Of a stretch of 36,651 bases of DNA, positions 1 to 8,393 are shown in pieces (the first letter of the stretch is position 1; each line of letters opens with the position of its first letter). Source of the DNA: Methylophaga sp. GTDB taxonomy: Bacteria; Pseudomonadota; Gammaproteobacteria; Nitrosococcales; Methylophagaceae. Location: NCBI GenBank assembly GCA_030148085.1, contig JASBUF010000014.1, forward strand, positions 1 to 36,651. The letters run 5' to 3'. A model generated the notes under the pieces. The model saw only the letters and a list, made by a program, of their open reading frames with translations, was not told where the DNA came from and did not search any database. Position numbers and translations under genes: made by a program.

Positions 1-520
1 GTGACAGCAACTAATACACTCATATTAAGCGCTATCAGCAATGAGGACCTCGGATAAATCACATAGACTCCAAAAACAGGCGTAACTCACTTTCGCCAGG
101 GAGTGACGAATTATATGCTTTGAACTTGCTTAGTGTTTGCGCAGACTCGTCGGAAAACAAATGAAGCATTCGGTATCAGGTCTGAGCTTGCTCGCACTGG
201 TGCTTTTGACCAACCTTCACGCTAGACCACGCCAAACCCGTGCATCAAGTTTGTCCATGAAGCTGACCAGACCAGTCAAAATGACTGTAGCCAGGTGTTG
301 AAAGGGTTTACATCGTAAACACATCCAAGCAGGTTATCGATATTTATAACGACCGTTTTTTCTCTGGTATCAGACCGACAAGCCGGTCCATGTATGGCAC
401 CGTCAGGTTTTGAGCGGTGATGTGACCATGGAAAATCAATACTCCCGGGCGCTAATTAACGCGTCCGATTGACAGAAACTCAGCCCTTGAACTTTACGGC
501 AAATAGTTGGCGAACCATAA
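1..520. other. Gene-poor region at the window edge
   Basis: No intact gene of normal length is visible on either strand here. The first 57 bases are open in frame 1 and end in TAA after a short stretch (VTATNTLILSAISNEDLG). This could be the tail of a gene starting outside the window, but 18 codons are too few to judge. The stretch 161-472 may be a decayed gene and is listed separately. The rest shows no recognisable RNA gene, repeat or strong promoter. Confidence 0.5.
161..472 (+). pseudogene. Possible decayed secreted-protein gene with frameshifts
   Basis: An ATG at 161 opens a signal-peptide-like N terminus (Met-Lys-His, then a Leu-rich hydrophobic stretch ending Asn-Leu-His-Ala) but the frame stops at 301. 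Protein-like text then continues in other frames. The first is 241-318 (Cys-Ile-Lys-Phe-Val-His-Glu-Ala-Asp onward, with two Cys). The second is 306-413 (contains VIDIYNDRFFSG). The third is 365-472 (contains WYQTDKPVHVWHRQV). The chain of overlapping open segments suggests one small secreted protein broken by at least two frameshifts. I do not recognise the family. The signal is weak, and chance open frames remain possible. Confidence 0.3.
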
Positions 521-560
521 AAACAAAAAGGCTCAAAACAATGAAACACTGTTTTGAGCC
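521..560 (-). terminator. Rho-independent terminator after tRNA-fMet
   Basis: There is a perfect 11-bp inverted repeat, GGCTCAAAACA (530-540) and TGTTTTGAGCC (550-560), with a 9-nt loop. Read on the minus strand, the stem is followed by a T-rich run (complement of 521-529). It lies 20 nt past the 3' end of the initiator tRNA and would stop that transcript and any read-through from glnG. Confidence 0.85.
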
Positions 561-579
561 TTCTATCACTAATCAAAGT

Positions 580-656
<77 letters not shown>

Positions 657-672
657 CCTGATTAGACTGCGC

Positions 673-700
673 ATTATACATACCCCTCAGGAGAATGCAA
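673..700 (-). promoter_or_regulatory. Sigma70 promoter of tRNA-fMet
   Basis: On the minus strand: -35 TTGCAT (695-700), a 16-nt spacer ending in TG one base before the -10, and a perfect -10 TATAAT (673-678). The GC-rich discriminator GCGCAG follows, typical of stringently controlled stable-RNA promoters. The predicted start is near 666, about 10 nt before the tRNA. The promoter lies only 9 nt beyond the glnG stop codon. Confidence 0.85.
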
Positions 701-708
701 GGAAAAAT

Positions 709-2115
709 CTAATTCTCTTTCAATTTTCTTGTCAGGGTGTTTCTACCCCATCCCAATAGCTTGGCAGCCTCCTGCCTTTTACCCGCCGTTTTCTCCAAAG
801 CCACTTCCATTAAGAGCTGCTCAACCAGAGGTACGACATCCGCCAAAGCACCCTCCTGACCGGTAAGCGCCTTATTCGCAGCCCATTGTCTGAACAACTG
901 CTGCCAGTCATTGCCCTGGCGTCCGCCGCCTTCTGCCGGGTCTGCAGACAGCTCAACAGGCAGATCATCCATCTGCACCACCTGGCCTGGCGACATCACC
1001 GTCAGCCAGCGACAGGTATTTTCCAGTTGTCGCACATTACCTGGCCAAGGCATCTGGGATAAGTACATATCCACATCAGGCGAGACGCTCTTGGTCGCCA
1101 TATTGAGTTCTTTGGCTGCCTTATTGAGGAAATAGGCAACCAGCGCAGGAATATCTTCACGGCGCTCACGTAATGCCGGGATATGGATACGGATAACATT
1201 CAGACGATGAAACAAGTCTTCACGGAAATCACCGCGTTCAACCAGCTTTTCCAGATTTTGATGCGTCGCGGCAATTATACGGACATCGACCTTGACGGCG
1301 CTGTGACCACCGACACGGAAAAATTCACCGTCAGACAAGACCCGCAATAAACGGGTTTGCAACTCAATCGGCATATCGCCAATCTCATCAAGGAACAAGG
1401 TGCCGCCGTTAGCCTGCTCAAAACGGCCTTTTCGCTGAACATGGGCACCTGTAAAGGCACCTTTTTCATGACCAAATAGTTCTGACTCCAGCAGCTCTTT
1501 CGGGATCGCAGCCATATTGAGCGCAATAAACGGAGCCTGCCGACGCGGGCTATGACGATGTAAAGCCTGAGCAACCAGTTCTTTACCGGTACCAGATTCA
1601 CCATTAATCAGCACGGTGATATTAGAGCGAGCCAGTCGACCAATCGCTCTGAACACTTCTTGCATTGCCGGTGCTTCACCAACAATTTCTGATCCCAGAT
1701 TGATATCTTCGGCCGGTGATCTCTCCTGTTCTCTACTATGCGCGACAGCTCGTTGAACCAGCTCTACCGCCTCATCGACATCGAATGGTTTCGGCAGGTA
1801 TTCGAACGCGCCGCCTTCATAAACAGATACGGCACTGTCGAGATCGGAGTAGGCCGTCATAATGATTACCGGCAGTTCTGGATGGCGCTCTTTAATCTCT
1901 GACAATAACTGCAGACCATTAATACCAGGCATTCTGATATCACTGACCAAAACATCCGGGGCTTCTTCACGGCCCTGTTTTAACTCGTGCAGCACCATAT
2001 CAGCGGTTTCGAAGGCTCTTACTGTAATATCGACCGCTTCCAGTGCTTTTTGTAAGACCCATCTAATGGATCTGTCATCGTCGACAATCCAGGCTATCGC
2101 TTTATTGGCGTTCAC
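709..2115 (-). CDS. glnG: Nitrogen regulation response regulator NtrC (NRI)
   Basis: Sigma54-dependent activator of nitrogen-assimilation genes, phosphorylated by NtrB. The 468 residues match the family length. The receiver domain (about 5-120) has the acidic cluster Asp12-Asp14, phospho-acceptor Asp59 (VSDIRMPG) and Lys109. The AAA+ domain has Walker A GESGTGKE (172-179), the sigma54-contact loop GAFTGA (219-224) and Walker B TLFLDEIGD (239-247). A Fis-type helix-turn-helix closes the protein (around residues 444-466). The start overlaps glnL by 14 nt, so the two are cotranscribed. Palindromes fitting its binding consensus lie upstream of both glnA and glnL, suggesting autoregulation. Confidence 0.97.
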   Translation of the reverse strand: MNANKAIAWIVDDDRSIRWVLQKALEAVDITVRAFETADMVLHELKQGREEAPDVLVSDIRMPGINGLQLLSEIKERHPELPVIIMTAYSDLDSAVSVYEGGAFEYLPKPFDVDEAVELVQRAVAHSREQERSPAEDINLGSEIVGEAPAMQEVFRAIGRLARSNITVLINGESGTGKELVAQALHRHSPRRQAPFIALNMAAIPKELLESELFGHEKGAFTGAHVQRKGRFEQANGGTLFLDEIGDMPIELQTRLLRVLSDGEFFRVGGHSAVKVDVRIIAATHQNLEKLVERGDFREDLFHRLNVIRIHIPALRERREDIPALVAYFLNKAAKELNMATKSVSPDVDMYLSQMPWPGNVRQLENTCRWLTVMSPGQVVQMDDLPVELSADPAEGGGRQGNDWQQLFRQWAANKALTGQEGALADVVPLVEQLLMEVALEKTAGKRQEAAKLLGWGRNTLTRKLKEN

Positions 2116-3178
2116 GTCCTAACTCCAAAGGAAATATAACTGAAAAAATGGTTTGCCCTGTATGGCTGCTGCACGTCACTGTGCCGCCATTACGTTGCAC
2201 TAGGTTCTGAACCAGATAGAGACCGAGACCGGTGCCATCAGCGCGACCGGTGACCAAGGGATAAAACAGGCTGTCCTGTAACCCTTTGGGAATACCTGGG
2301 CCGTTATCTTCAACCTCTACTAACAGGCCCAAACGGAAGTAATTCTTTTCTATCGTGATATTGCGCTGTATTCGGGTACGTAGAATGATTAGCCCGACGC
2401 CGTTCATCGCCTGCACCGCATTACGTACGATATTGAGAAAGACCTGTATTAATTGATCGAAGTCGGCATAGAGTTCGGGGATACTCGGATCGTAATCAAC
2501 CTTGAACTTCAGTCGCTCGTCTACCTCAATATCAACGAGTTGTCTGACGTGCTGCAGCACTTCATGGATATTAGTATCGCGCTTTTCCGGGTGCTGATTG
2601 GGACCGAGCATCCGGTTCATCAGGTTCTGTAAACGGTCGGCCTCAGAGATGATAATGCGGGTGTACTCTTTGAGATCTTCTGACTCCAGTTGCCGTTCGA
2701 GCAACTGAGCGGCGCCACGTAAGCCACCCAAGGGGTTTTTGATCTCATGGGCCAGACCACGTACTACCTGTTGCTGGGTATGCAGGTTTTCATCGCGAGT
2801 TAGTCGTTGCTGATAATCCAATTGCGCCAGTTCCAGGATGACGTAGGGTTCATCCAGATCCAGCAGCTTCATTGAGCAGTCCAGCAACACTTCACCCGAT
2901 GACGGCAGAAACAAATGCACTTCCCGTTCAATCAGGGCCTGTCCGGTTGAAACAACCCGACGTAGAGACTCCAGTAAACGCGCTTCGCCGGGTAGCAGGG
3001 ACTGCAAAGGAATATGCTCAGCCTGACGTTGACTGATTTCAAACAGAATTTCGGTGGCCGTATTGATATAGCAGACACGCAAGGACGTATCCAAAACCAG
3101 GACCGCCGTGGTCAGGTTTTCCAACACATCATTGTTGGCAATTGCATCGTGGCTCATTGTTGCGACACTCATAGTCAT
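2102..3178 (-). CDS. glnL: Nitrogen regulation sensor kinase NtrB (NRII)
   Basis: Cytoplasmic histidine kinase/phosphatase that controls NtrC in response to PII protein. A PAS-like sensor region (about 16-110) is followed by the H box GLAHEIKNPLGG, with phospho-acceptor His144. The N box (NIVRNAVQAM) and ATP-lid motifs DNGPGIP and GTGLGLYLVQNLV follow. No membrane segments are visible, as expected. The start is uncertain: Met1, Met3 and Met8 are all in frame and none has a strong ribosome site. If the sigma54-like element at 3190-3206 is real, its transcript would begin near 3179 and favour Met8 (3157). The 3' end overlaps glnG by 14 nt. Confidence 0.96.
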   Translation of the reverse strand: MTMSVATMSHDAIANNDVLENLTTAVLVLDTSLRVCYINTATEILFEISQRQAEHIPLQSLLPGEARLLESLRRVVSTGQALIEREVHLFLPSSGEVLLDCSMKLLDLDEPYVILELAQLDYQQRLTRDENLHTQQQVVRGLAHEIKNPLGGLRGAAQLLERQLESEDLKEYTRIIISEADRLQNLMNRMLGPNQHPEKRDTNIHEVLQHVRQLVDIEVDERLKFKVDYDPSIPELYADFDQLIQVFLNIVRNAVQAMNGVGLIILRTRIQRNITIEKNYFRLGLLVEVEDNGPGIPKGLQDSLFYPLVTGRADGTGLGLYLVQNLVQRNGGTVTCSSHTGQTIFSVIFPLELGRERQ

Positions 3179-3189
3179 GGACAGCTGTT

Positions 3190-3206
3190 AGCAAAAAACG
3201 CTCCAT
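3190..3206 (-). promoter_or_regulatory. Candidate sigma54 promoter of glnL
   Basis: The minus strand reads ATGGAGCGTTTTTTGCT. This has the invariant GG and GC at correct spacing and a perfect -12 box TTGCT, but a weak -24 box (GGAGC instead of GGCAC). The start would fall near 3179, leaving almost no leader before the annotated Met1. An NtrC-type palindrome lies about 164 bp upstream of that point, a typical enhancer distance. This is inference from motif spacing only. Confidence 0.4.
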
Positions 3207-3334
3207 TTATGCGCGTTTTTCGACTATCAGCCGCTAAGCTATTGATTCCAAGTACAACTCTGCGAATTACTGCTTTCAGACAAAAGAATTTTACTGGCCA
3301 TATGGCGCAATATAGCATTGAAACGGATTAACTA

Positions 3335-3351
3335 TGCACCATAATGGCGCA
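3335..3351. promoter_or_regulatory. NtrC-binding-site-like palindrome upstream of glnL
   Basis: TGCACC-ATAAT-GGCGCA matches the enterobacterial NtrC consensus TGCACC-N5-GGTGCA with one mismatch. It lies between the end of the DUF4124 gene (3359) and glnL (start 3178). In E. coli the glnL promoter also carries an NtrC site, so autoregulation of the sensor-regulator pair is likely. Confidence 0.7.
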
Positions 3352-3358
3352 CCGCTAC

Positions 3359-3940
3359 TTAATTGGCTTTATTTTGTGCAGGCTTATTGAGCACGGATGT
3401 GCGATGAAGGTGGAAAGTGACGGTTTCACTTGATGTGAGCACGCCACCATTGCTATCGACAATCGTGGCTGACACGGTATGCGTTCCACGACTTAAATTG
3501 TTGAGTTGAAATGATGTCGTTGGCTGAGCCTGACCGACATCAACACCATCAACATTGAGTACGATGAGGTCACCACGCTCGGCATCCAGTTGCGGCTCGA
3601 CGATCATGCTTACGGCCACATCGCCGTTGTTAACCCAGATGCTTTCGTCATTCGCTGGGGCAATAATACGAACCTGGTAGGCAGGTACAGCATCGACTTC
3701 TGGCTCAAAAGTTTGTGATTCACCCTCAGGGGAAAGCTTGAGAATGTTATCCGCTTCCTCATCACCGCTGGTAATACCTTGATCCGAAGAAATGACGGTT
3801 GAAGGTGATATTTCGATCTGCTCTGCACCGGGGCTTGGCTCATCGGTAAATACGACATTGCCTTCAGCATCTACCGAGCGGTAAATCCCAGCCTGTGCTG
3901 ATGTGATAAAGAAGAAGACGATGAGCCATGTATATTTCAT
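3359..3940 (-). CDS. DUF4124 domain-containing secreted protein
   Basis: The function is unknown. I chose the start at 3940 because it gives a clean signal peptide (MKYTWLIVFFFITSAQA); an in-frame upstream extension to 3979 is less likely. The mature protein begins with a DUF4124 motif (GIYRSVDAEGNVVFTDEPSPGA, residues about 18-39). A polar linker follows, then a roughly 100-residue region rich in beta-strand patterns with an Ig-like feel (NNLSRGTHTVSATIVD). DUF4124 proteins sit next to glnA/ntrBC in several gammaproteobacteria, but no role in nitrogen control is visible. A terminator separates it from glnA, so expression probably depends on partial read-through or an unseen promoter. Confidence 0.8.
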   Translation of the reverse strand: MKYTWLIVFFFITSAQAGIYRSVDAEGNVVFTDEPSPGAEQIEISPSTVISSDQGITSGDEEADNILKLSPEGESQTFEPEVDAVPAYQVRIIAPANDESIWVNNGDVAVSMIVEPQLDAERGDLIVLNVDGVDVGQAQPTTSFQLNNLSRGTHTVSATIVDSNGGVLTSSETVTFHLHRTSVLNKPAQNKAN

Positions 3941-3983
3941 AATTTGAAGCATAGGCCAGCCCAGTTCATAGCGCAACACTCAG

Positions 3984-4013
3984 GCAAAAAAAAGCGCCCC
4001 GAAAGGCGCTTTT
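3984..4013 (-). terminator. Rho-independent terminator of glnA
   Basis: The 8-bp stem AAAGCGCC (3991-3998) and GGCGCTTT (4005-4012) closes a 6-nt loop. On the minus strand it is followed by a run of at least five T (complement of 3986-3990). It lies 30 nt past the glnA stop and should attenuate transcription into the DUF4124 gene. Confidence 0.85.
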
Positions 4014-4042
4014 CTTGTTTGTTTGAAACAAACTCAGTCTGA

Positions 4043-5452
4043 TTAGACGCTGTAGTACATATCAAATTCAGCTGGGTGAGTTTCCATACGAACTCGGGTA
4101 ACTTCAGCCATCTTCAGAGAAATGTAACCGTCGATCATGTCGTCAGTGAATACACCACCTTCAGTCAGGAAGCTACGATCCGCATCCAGCGCTTTCAATG
4201 CTTGCTCGAAAGAGTAGCAAACCTGTGGGATTTGCGCTTCTTCTTCTGGTGGCAGATCGTACAGATCTTTATCCATCGCATCGCCAGGGTGGATCTTGTT
4301 CTTGATACCATCCAGACCAGCCATCAACATGGCAGAGAATGCCAGGTATGGGTTAGCCGTTGAGTCTGGGAAGCGAACTTCGATACGACGGCCTTTCGGG
4401 TTGTTAACGAAAGGAATACGGATAGAAGCAGAGCGGTTACGTGCTGAGTAAGCCAGCATAACAGGTGCTTCAAAGCCAGGGACCAGACGCTTGTAGCTGT
4501 TGGTAGACGAGTTAGTGAACGCGTTCAAAGCTTGAGCGTGCTTGATGATACCGCCGATGTAGTACAGAGCAGTTTCAGACAGGCCGCCGTATTTGTTACC
4601 AGAGAACAGGTTTTCACCATCTTTAGAGATAGATTGGTGAACGTGCATACCGCTACCGTTATCACCTACCAGTGGTTTAGGCATGAAAGTGGCCGTTTTA
4701 CCGTAAGCGTGAGCAACGTTATGGATAACGTATTTGAGTTTTTGAACTTCGTCAGCTTTCTTAACCAGAGTAGCGAACTTCACACCGATTTCGCACTGAC
4801 CAGCAGTGGCTACTTCGTGGTGATGAACTTCAGTGGTCATGCCGACTTCTTCCAGTGTCAGGCACATGGCCGCACGGATGTCGTTCAGTGAATCAACTGG
4901 TGGTACTGGGAAGTAACCGCCTTTAACGCCTGGGCGGTGACCGAAGTTACCATCAGCGTATTCTTTACCGCTGTTCCAGTCAGCTTCTTCAGAGTCGATT
5001 TTGTAGAAAGAACCTGACATGTCGCTGCCCCATTTGACGTCGTCAAACAGGAAGAATTCGTTTTCAGGACCGAAGAAAGCAGTGTCAGCAATACCAGTAG
5101 ATTGCATGTACGCTTCAGCACGACGTGCAACGCTGCGTGGGTCACGCTCGTAACCTTGCATAGTGGCTGGTTCAACGATGTCACAGGTCAGTACCAGAGT
5201 GGTGTCATCCATGAACGGGTCGATGAAAGCAGTTGATGCATCAGGCATCAGAATCATGTCAGATTCGTTAATACCTTTCCAACCGGCTACAGAAGAACCG
5301 TCGAACATTGCGCCTTCAGTAAAGGTATCTTCATCGATGGAGTGTGCAGGATAAGAAACGTGTTGTTCTTTACCACGCGTATCAGTGAAACGGAGGTCAA
5401 TAAACTTGACGTCCTCATCTTTAATCATTTGAAGCACATTTTCGACAGACAT
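4043..5452 (-). CDS. glnA: Glutamine synthetase, type I
   Basis: Makes glutamine from glutamate, ammonia and ATP; a cytoplasmic dodecamer. The 469 residues match the adenylylated GSI-beta class. Visible motifs include the N-terminal loop [11 protein letters not shown] (50-60), metal-binding FFGPENEFF (127-135), the ATP region [16 protein letters not shown] (259-274) and the adenylylation site around Tyr398 ([11 protein letters not shown]). A ribosome site (GGAGAAG) precedes the ATG. Expression is expected to rise under nitrogen limitation through the sigma54 promoter and two NtrC palindromes upstream, and activity to be controlled by adenylylation at Tyr398. Confidence 0.98.
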   Translation of the reverse strand: MSVENVLQMIKDEDVKFIDLRFTDTRGKEQHVSYPAHSIDEDTFTEGAMFDGSSVAGWKGINESDMILMPDASTAFIDPFMDDTTLVLTCDIVEPATMQGYERDPRSVARRAEAYMQSTGIADTAFFGPENEFFLFDDVKWGSDMSGSFYKIDSEEADWNSGKEYADGNFGHRPGVKGGYFPVPPVDSLNDIRAAMCLTLEEVGMTTEVHHHEVATAGQCEIGVKFATLVKKADEVQKLKYVIHNVAHAYGKTATFMPKPLVGDNGSGMHVHQSISKDGENLFSGNKYGGLSETALYYIGGIIKHAQALNAFTNSSTNSYKRLVPGFEAPVMLAYSARNRSASIRIPFVNNPKGRRIEVRFPDSTANPYLAFSAMLMAGLDGIKNKIHPGDAMDKDLYDLPPEEEAQIPQVCYSFEQALKALDADRSFLTEGGVFTDDMIDGYISLKMAEVTRVRMETHPAEFDMYYSV

Positions 5453-5476
5453 TTAACTTCTCCAATTTTTAGAAAC

Positions 5477-5494
5477 TGCACACAGTTTTGTGCA
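5477..5494. repeat. Inverted repeat in the glnA leader
   Basis: TGCACA-CAGTTT-TGTGCA is a perfect 6-bp inverted repeat between the predicted glnA transcription start (about 5505) and its ribosome site. The half-sites resemble NtrC half-sites but the spacer is 6 rather than 5. It could be a weak downstream binding site or a small hairpin. Confidence 0.4.
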
Positions 5495-5515
5495 AAAAAA
5501 CTCGCGTCATATTAC

Positions 5516-5532
5516 AGCAGAAATCACGCCAA
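5516..5532 (-). promoter_or_regulatory. Sigma54 promoter of glnA
   Basis: The minus strand reads TTGGCGTGATTTCTGCT, close to the consensus TTGGCACG-N4-TTGCT, with the invariant GG (-24) and GC (-12) exactly 10 nt apart. The predicted start is near 5505, giving a leader of about 52 nt. The two NtrC palindromes at 5584-5631 are centred near -88 and -119. Confidence 0.85.
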
Positions 5533-5583
5533 CTTTATACTACAAGATAAATCAACCATTTAGGTGCAGCCGCACCACACACA

Positions 5584-5600
5584 AGCACTATAATAGTGCG
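5584..5600. promoter_or_regulatory. NtrC-type enhancer site 1 (proximal)
   Basis: AGCACT-ATAAT-AGTGCG has the dyad and 5-nt spacer of an NtrC site (consensus TGCACC-N5-GGTGCA). Its centre is about 88 bp upstream of the predicted glnA start and 31 bp (three helical turns) from the second site. This allows cooperative binding on one DNA face. Confidence 0.75.
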
Positions 5601-5614
5601 TGAATTGTGCAAAA

Positions 5615-5631
5615 AGCACCATTATGGTGCT
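5615..5631. promoter_or_regulatory. NtrC-type enhancer site 2 (distal)
   Basis: AGCACC-ATTAT-GGTGCT is a near-perfect NtrC palindrome. It overlaps the stop codon of the upstream tusA-like gene (5630-5632). With site 1 it forms the paired arrangement known from the E. coli glnA p2 enhancer, where the sites are about 32 bp apart. Confidence 0.82.
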
Positions 5632-5857
5632 ACGCACCAACTCGAACCGTAATCCGGATCTCGTCCTCATCCTGAACTGAGTGAATCACCTGATGGCCAT
5701 TGATACGCGCCCAGGCGGGAATATCACTCAACGCACCGGGATCGGTACAGATCACCTCAAGTTCTTCACCAGCAGACATTGTTGCTACTCGGTTTTGCGT
5801 TTTAATGACTGGCATCGGACACAGCATTCTGCGTGCGTCGAGTTGTTCACGACTCAT
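5630..5857 (-). CDS. TusA-family sulfur carrier protein
   Basis: Small (75-residue) sulfurtransferase-type carrier. The family signature Leu-Asp-x-Arg-x-x-x-Cys-Pro-x-Pro is present near the N terminus (LDARRMLCPMP, active Cys13). The ATG at 5857 is preferred: it overlaps the upstream stop as ATGA and has AGGAG at the right distance, whereas the in-frame GTG at 5866 would leave no spacing. TusA proteins carry persulfide sulfur for tRNA 2-thiouridine, molybdopterin or sulfur oxidation. Translational coupling to a PP-loop thiolation-like ATPase points to sulfur delivery to that enzyme. I cannot tell whether it is the general TusA of the cell, so I give no symbol. Confidence 0.88.
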   Translation of the reverse strand: MSREQLDARRMLCPMPVIKTQNRVATMSAGEELEVICTDPGALSDIPAWARINGHQVIHSVQDEDEIRITVRVGA

Positions 5858-6906
5858 AGATACCACTCCTGCGGGACTTCTTCGGCACTAAACGGACTAG
5901 TCCGTATCTGCATGCTGTCCTGTCCGGGAACGGTGATATCGAGTTCCACTTCGTCGGCCTCGCGACCTTGTCCGAAGCGGGCAACAATCGCCGCTGCCAG
6001 AGGATAGTGTTCTTCTTTTAGCTCGCCGTCAACCAGTGCCATAGGGCCACTGTGGCTGAGCGCATAAATACTGGTGAACTGCTTGCGGTAACCTTCAAGA
6101 AACTTACTTTCGCCGGCATCACGCGCAATGATCAGTTTGAATTCCGGGATTGGTCGGATGTGACGGCCAACCTTAAGCAGCATGATGTCATCCATCTCGT
6201 AATCACGACTATTGCGTGCCTGCCACAAGTCCACCAGCTTGTCGGAATAGTTCTTATCGGTGAGGAAACAACAGCCACCTGCAGGTGTGGCAAAGTCATT
6301 CAAGCCAAACTCTTTAGCCAAGGCAATCTGTGGTTTACGGTTACGGCCATGAAAATCGTAGAGTTTTTCACGATCAACCCAGCCTTCACGCTCAGGTTTG
6401 GTCATAGGCAGATTTTTCGCACACAACGGTCTGAGCAACAGGTCGTCAGCACCGGACTGCTCAGAAATGATTGGCATAGTGTGCTTACGCTGAGACATCG
6501 GTCGCTGACCAATCACTTCACCGGTGATAATGAAATCAAAGCCATCTTTGTGATGCTCTTTAATCCACTCGACCGCCTTGCCGACCATAAAGATTTTACA
6601 GTCCAGACACGGGTTCATATTGGCGCCATAGCCGTGTTTTGGGTTAAGCAGTACGTCTTTGTATTCTTCAATTACATCGACGATATGCAGTTTAATACCC
6701 AGTTGTTCGGCTACCCACAGGGCGTTGTTACGCTTTTGCTTATTTTTGTCGTGATTGCGAATGGCGTGAGTGTGGCCTTCAACACAGAAACCGGTATAGA
6801 AGTTGATACCCTCAACTTCAATCCCCTGTTCCTGCAGCACTCGCACTGCCAGCATGGAATCCAGGCCACCCGAGATCAGGGCGACCGCTTTATGTTTTAC
6901 TGTCAT
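5854..6906 (-). CDS. PP-loop ATPase, MnmA/ThiI-like tRNA thiolation protein
   Basis: 350 residues. The N-terminal adenylating PP-loop SGGLDS (12-17) is followed by two cysteine clusters, NPCLDCK (Cys100, Cys103) and AGGCCFL (Cys212, Cys213). Their positions recall the catalytic cysteines of MnmA (NPxxxC and STGICF). The region at about 236-330 (LLKVGRHIRP, LIIARDAGESKFL) resembles the NFACT-R-type RNA-binding domain that I recall being fused to MnmA-like PP-loop enzymes. A small C-terminal domain follows. It is often annotated as a tRNA 2-thiouridylase or methyltransferase, but it is too divergent from canonical MnmA to name. It starts 1 nt after the tldD stop and overlaps the TusA-like gene by 4 nt, so a dedicated sulfur-transfer pair is likely. 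Confidence 0.8.
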   Translation of the reverse strand: MTVKHKAVALISGGLDSMLAVRVLQEQGIEVEGINFYTGFCVEGHTHAIRNHDKNKQKRNNALWVAEQLGIKLHIVDVIEEYKDVLLNPKHGYGANMNPCLDCKIFMVGKAVEWIKEHHKDGFDFIITGEVIGQRPMSQRKHTMPIISEQSGADDLLLRPLCAKNLPMTKPEREGWVDREKLYDFHGRNRKPQIALAKEFGLNDFATPAGGCCFLTDKNYSDKLVDLWQARNSRDYEMDDIMLLKVGRHIRPIPEFKLIIARDAGESKFLEGYRKQFTSIYALSHSGPMALVDGELKEEHYPLAAAIVARFGQGREADEVELDITVPGQDSMQIRTSPFSAEEVPQEWYL

Positions 6907-6907
6907 C

Positions 6908-8350
6908 TTAAGCTGTTCCGCCTACGGTTAATGCATCGACTTTCAACGTAGGTTGGCCGACTCCCACCGGCACGCTCTGCCCTTCCTTGCCACAGTTACC
7001 AACACCGGAGTCCAGCTCCAGATCATCAGCGACCATCGAAATACGTTGCATAACTTCCGGTCCGTTACCAATCAGGGTTGCCCCTTTCACTGGTCGGGTC
7101 ACTTTGCCATTTTCGATCAGGTAGGCTTCACTGGTCGAAAACACAAATTTACCGGAGGTAATGTCTACCTGGCCGCCACCGAAGTTGACGGCATAGATGC
7201 CCTTTTCTACCGAAGCAATGATTTCTTCGGCTTTATGCTCGCCGGGGAGCATGTAGGTATTGGTCATACGCGGCATAGGCAAATGTGCGTATGACTCACG
7301 ACGTCCATTACCGGTACTTTGCGTACCCATCAACCGCGCGTTCTGTTTATCCTGCATGTAGGCCACCAAGCGGCCGTTCTCAATCAGTGTTGTGTACTGG
7401 CTGACTTCGCCTTCATCATCAATATTTAATGAGCCACGCAGATTAGCCAGCGTGCCGTCATCGACCACGGTGCACAAGGACGATGCGACTTGTTCACCGA
7501 TACGCCCTGAGAAGGTCGACGTGCCACGGCGATTGAAGTCACCTTCCAGCCCATGACCGACGGCTTCATGCAACAGGACACCCGGCCAACCACTACCCAA
7601 TACGACCGGCATGGTACCGGCTGGAGCGGCAACCGCTTCGAGGTTCACTAACGCAATTCTGACTGCCTCACGCGCGTAGCTTTGTGCCAAATCGTTATCA
7701 CGGAAGTAGCGGTAATCCATGCGACGGCCACCACCGGCATTGCCACGTTCACGACGTCCGTCAGCTTCGACAATCACGCTGACATTCATTCTGACCAGAG
7801 GACGAATATCATTGGCATAGGTGCCGTCACTGGCGGCAACCAGAATGGTGTCAATACCGCCTGACAAGCTGACTGTTACCTGTTTAACACGAGGATCTGC
7901 TGCTCTGGCAGCGGCATCCGCTTCACGCAGCAAGGCGAGTTTTTCTTCCACGCTGAGCAGTAAAATAGGGTCTGCACTTGAATACAAAGCCGGATTCGGC
8001 TGTTTTTTCCACACCGCGACTTGCTGATCACCACCTTGGCGGGAAATCGCTCTGGCCGCTTCCGCCGCTTGTTGTAAAGCGGGTAATACCAGATCATCAG
8101 AGTAGGCAAAGCCGGTTTTTTCACCACTGCAGGCACGCACACCAACGCCTTGCTCAAGGTGATAGCCACCGTCTTTGATAATACCGTCTTCCAGTACCCA
8201 ACTTTCCTGGCGTGATTGCTGAAAATACAAATCGGCATAGTCCACACCACCAGTCATGGTCGATGCCAGAGCATGCTCCAGATCGTGATCAGTGAGGCCC
8301 GCGGGCAGCAATAGCTGCTGTTGAACAAGTTCGGAAATCGAGGTTGTCAT
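6908..8350 (-). CDS. tldD: Metalloprotease TldD
   Basis: Subunit of the TldD/TldE zinc protease that degrades unfolded peptides and matures some microcins and CcdA. The catalytic motif [11 protein letters not shown] (His261, Glu262, His266 from the ATG at 8350) and downstream FSGRIGEQV are present. The 480 residues match E. coli TldD. The frame extends 3 nt to a TTG at 8353, but the ATG is more likely. Its partner TldE (PmbA) is not in this window. It lies between yhdP and the thiolation gene, as in the conserved rng-yhdP-tldD order. Confidence 0.95.
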   Translation of the reverse strand: MTTSISELVQQQLLLPAGLTDHDLEHALASTMTGGVDYADLYFQQSRQESWVLEDGIIKDGGYHLEQGVGVRACSGEKTGFAYSDDLVLPALQQAAEAARAISRQGGDQQVAVWKKQPNPALYSSADPILLLSVEEKLALLREADAAARAADPRVKQVTVSLSGGIDTILVAASDGTYANDIRPLVRMNVSVIVEADGRRERGNAGGGRRMDYRYFRDNDLAQSYAREAVRIALVNLEAVAAPAGTMPVVLGSGWPGVLLHEAVGHGLEGDFNRRGTSTFSGRIGEQVASSLCTVVDDGTLANLRGSLNIDDEGEVSQYTTLIENGRLVAYMQDKQNARLMGTQSTGNGRRESYAHLPMPRMTNTYMLPGEHKAEEIIASVEKGIYAVNFGGGQVDITSGKFVFSTSEAYLIENGKVTRPVKGATLIGNGPEVMQRISMVADDLELDSGVGNCGKEGQSVPVGVGQPTLKVDALTVGGTA

Positions 8351-8393
8351 CAACTCAAAAAAGGCTGTTGAGAAAACTGCATATGATAGCAGA

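Noticed and set aside
1..57. Tail of an upstream plus-strand gene
   Set aside because: Only 18 codons are visible and they match nothing recognisable, so it is noted only in the region description.
6052..6951. 299-codon open frame on the plus strand
   Set aside because: It is antisense to the PP-loop gene and the end of tldD, shows no family motif, and its composition mirrors the real gene on the other strand.
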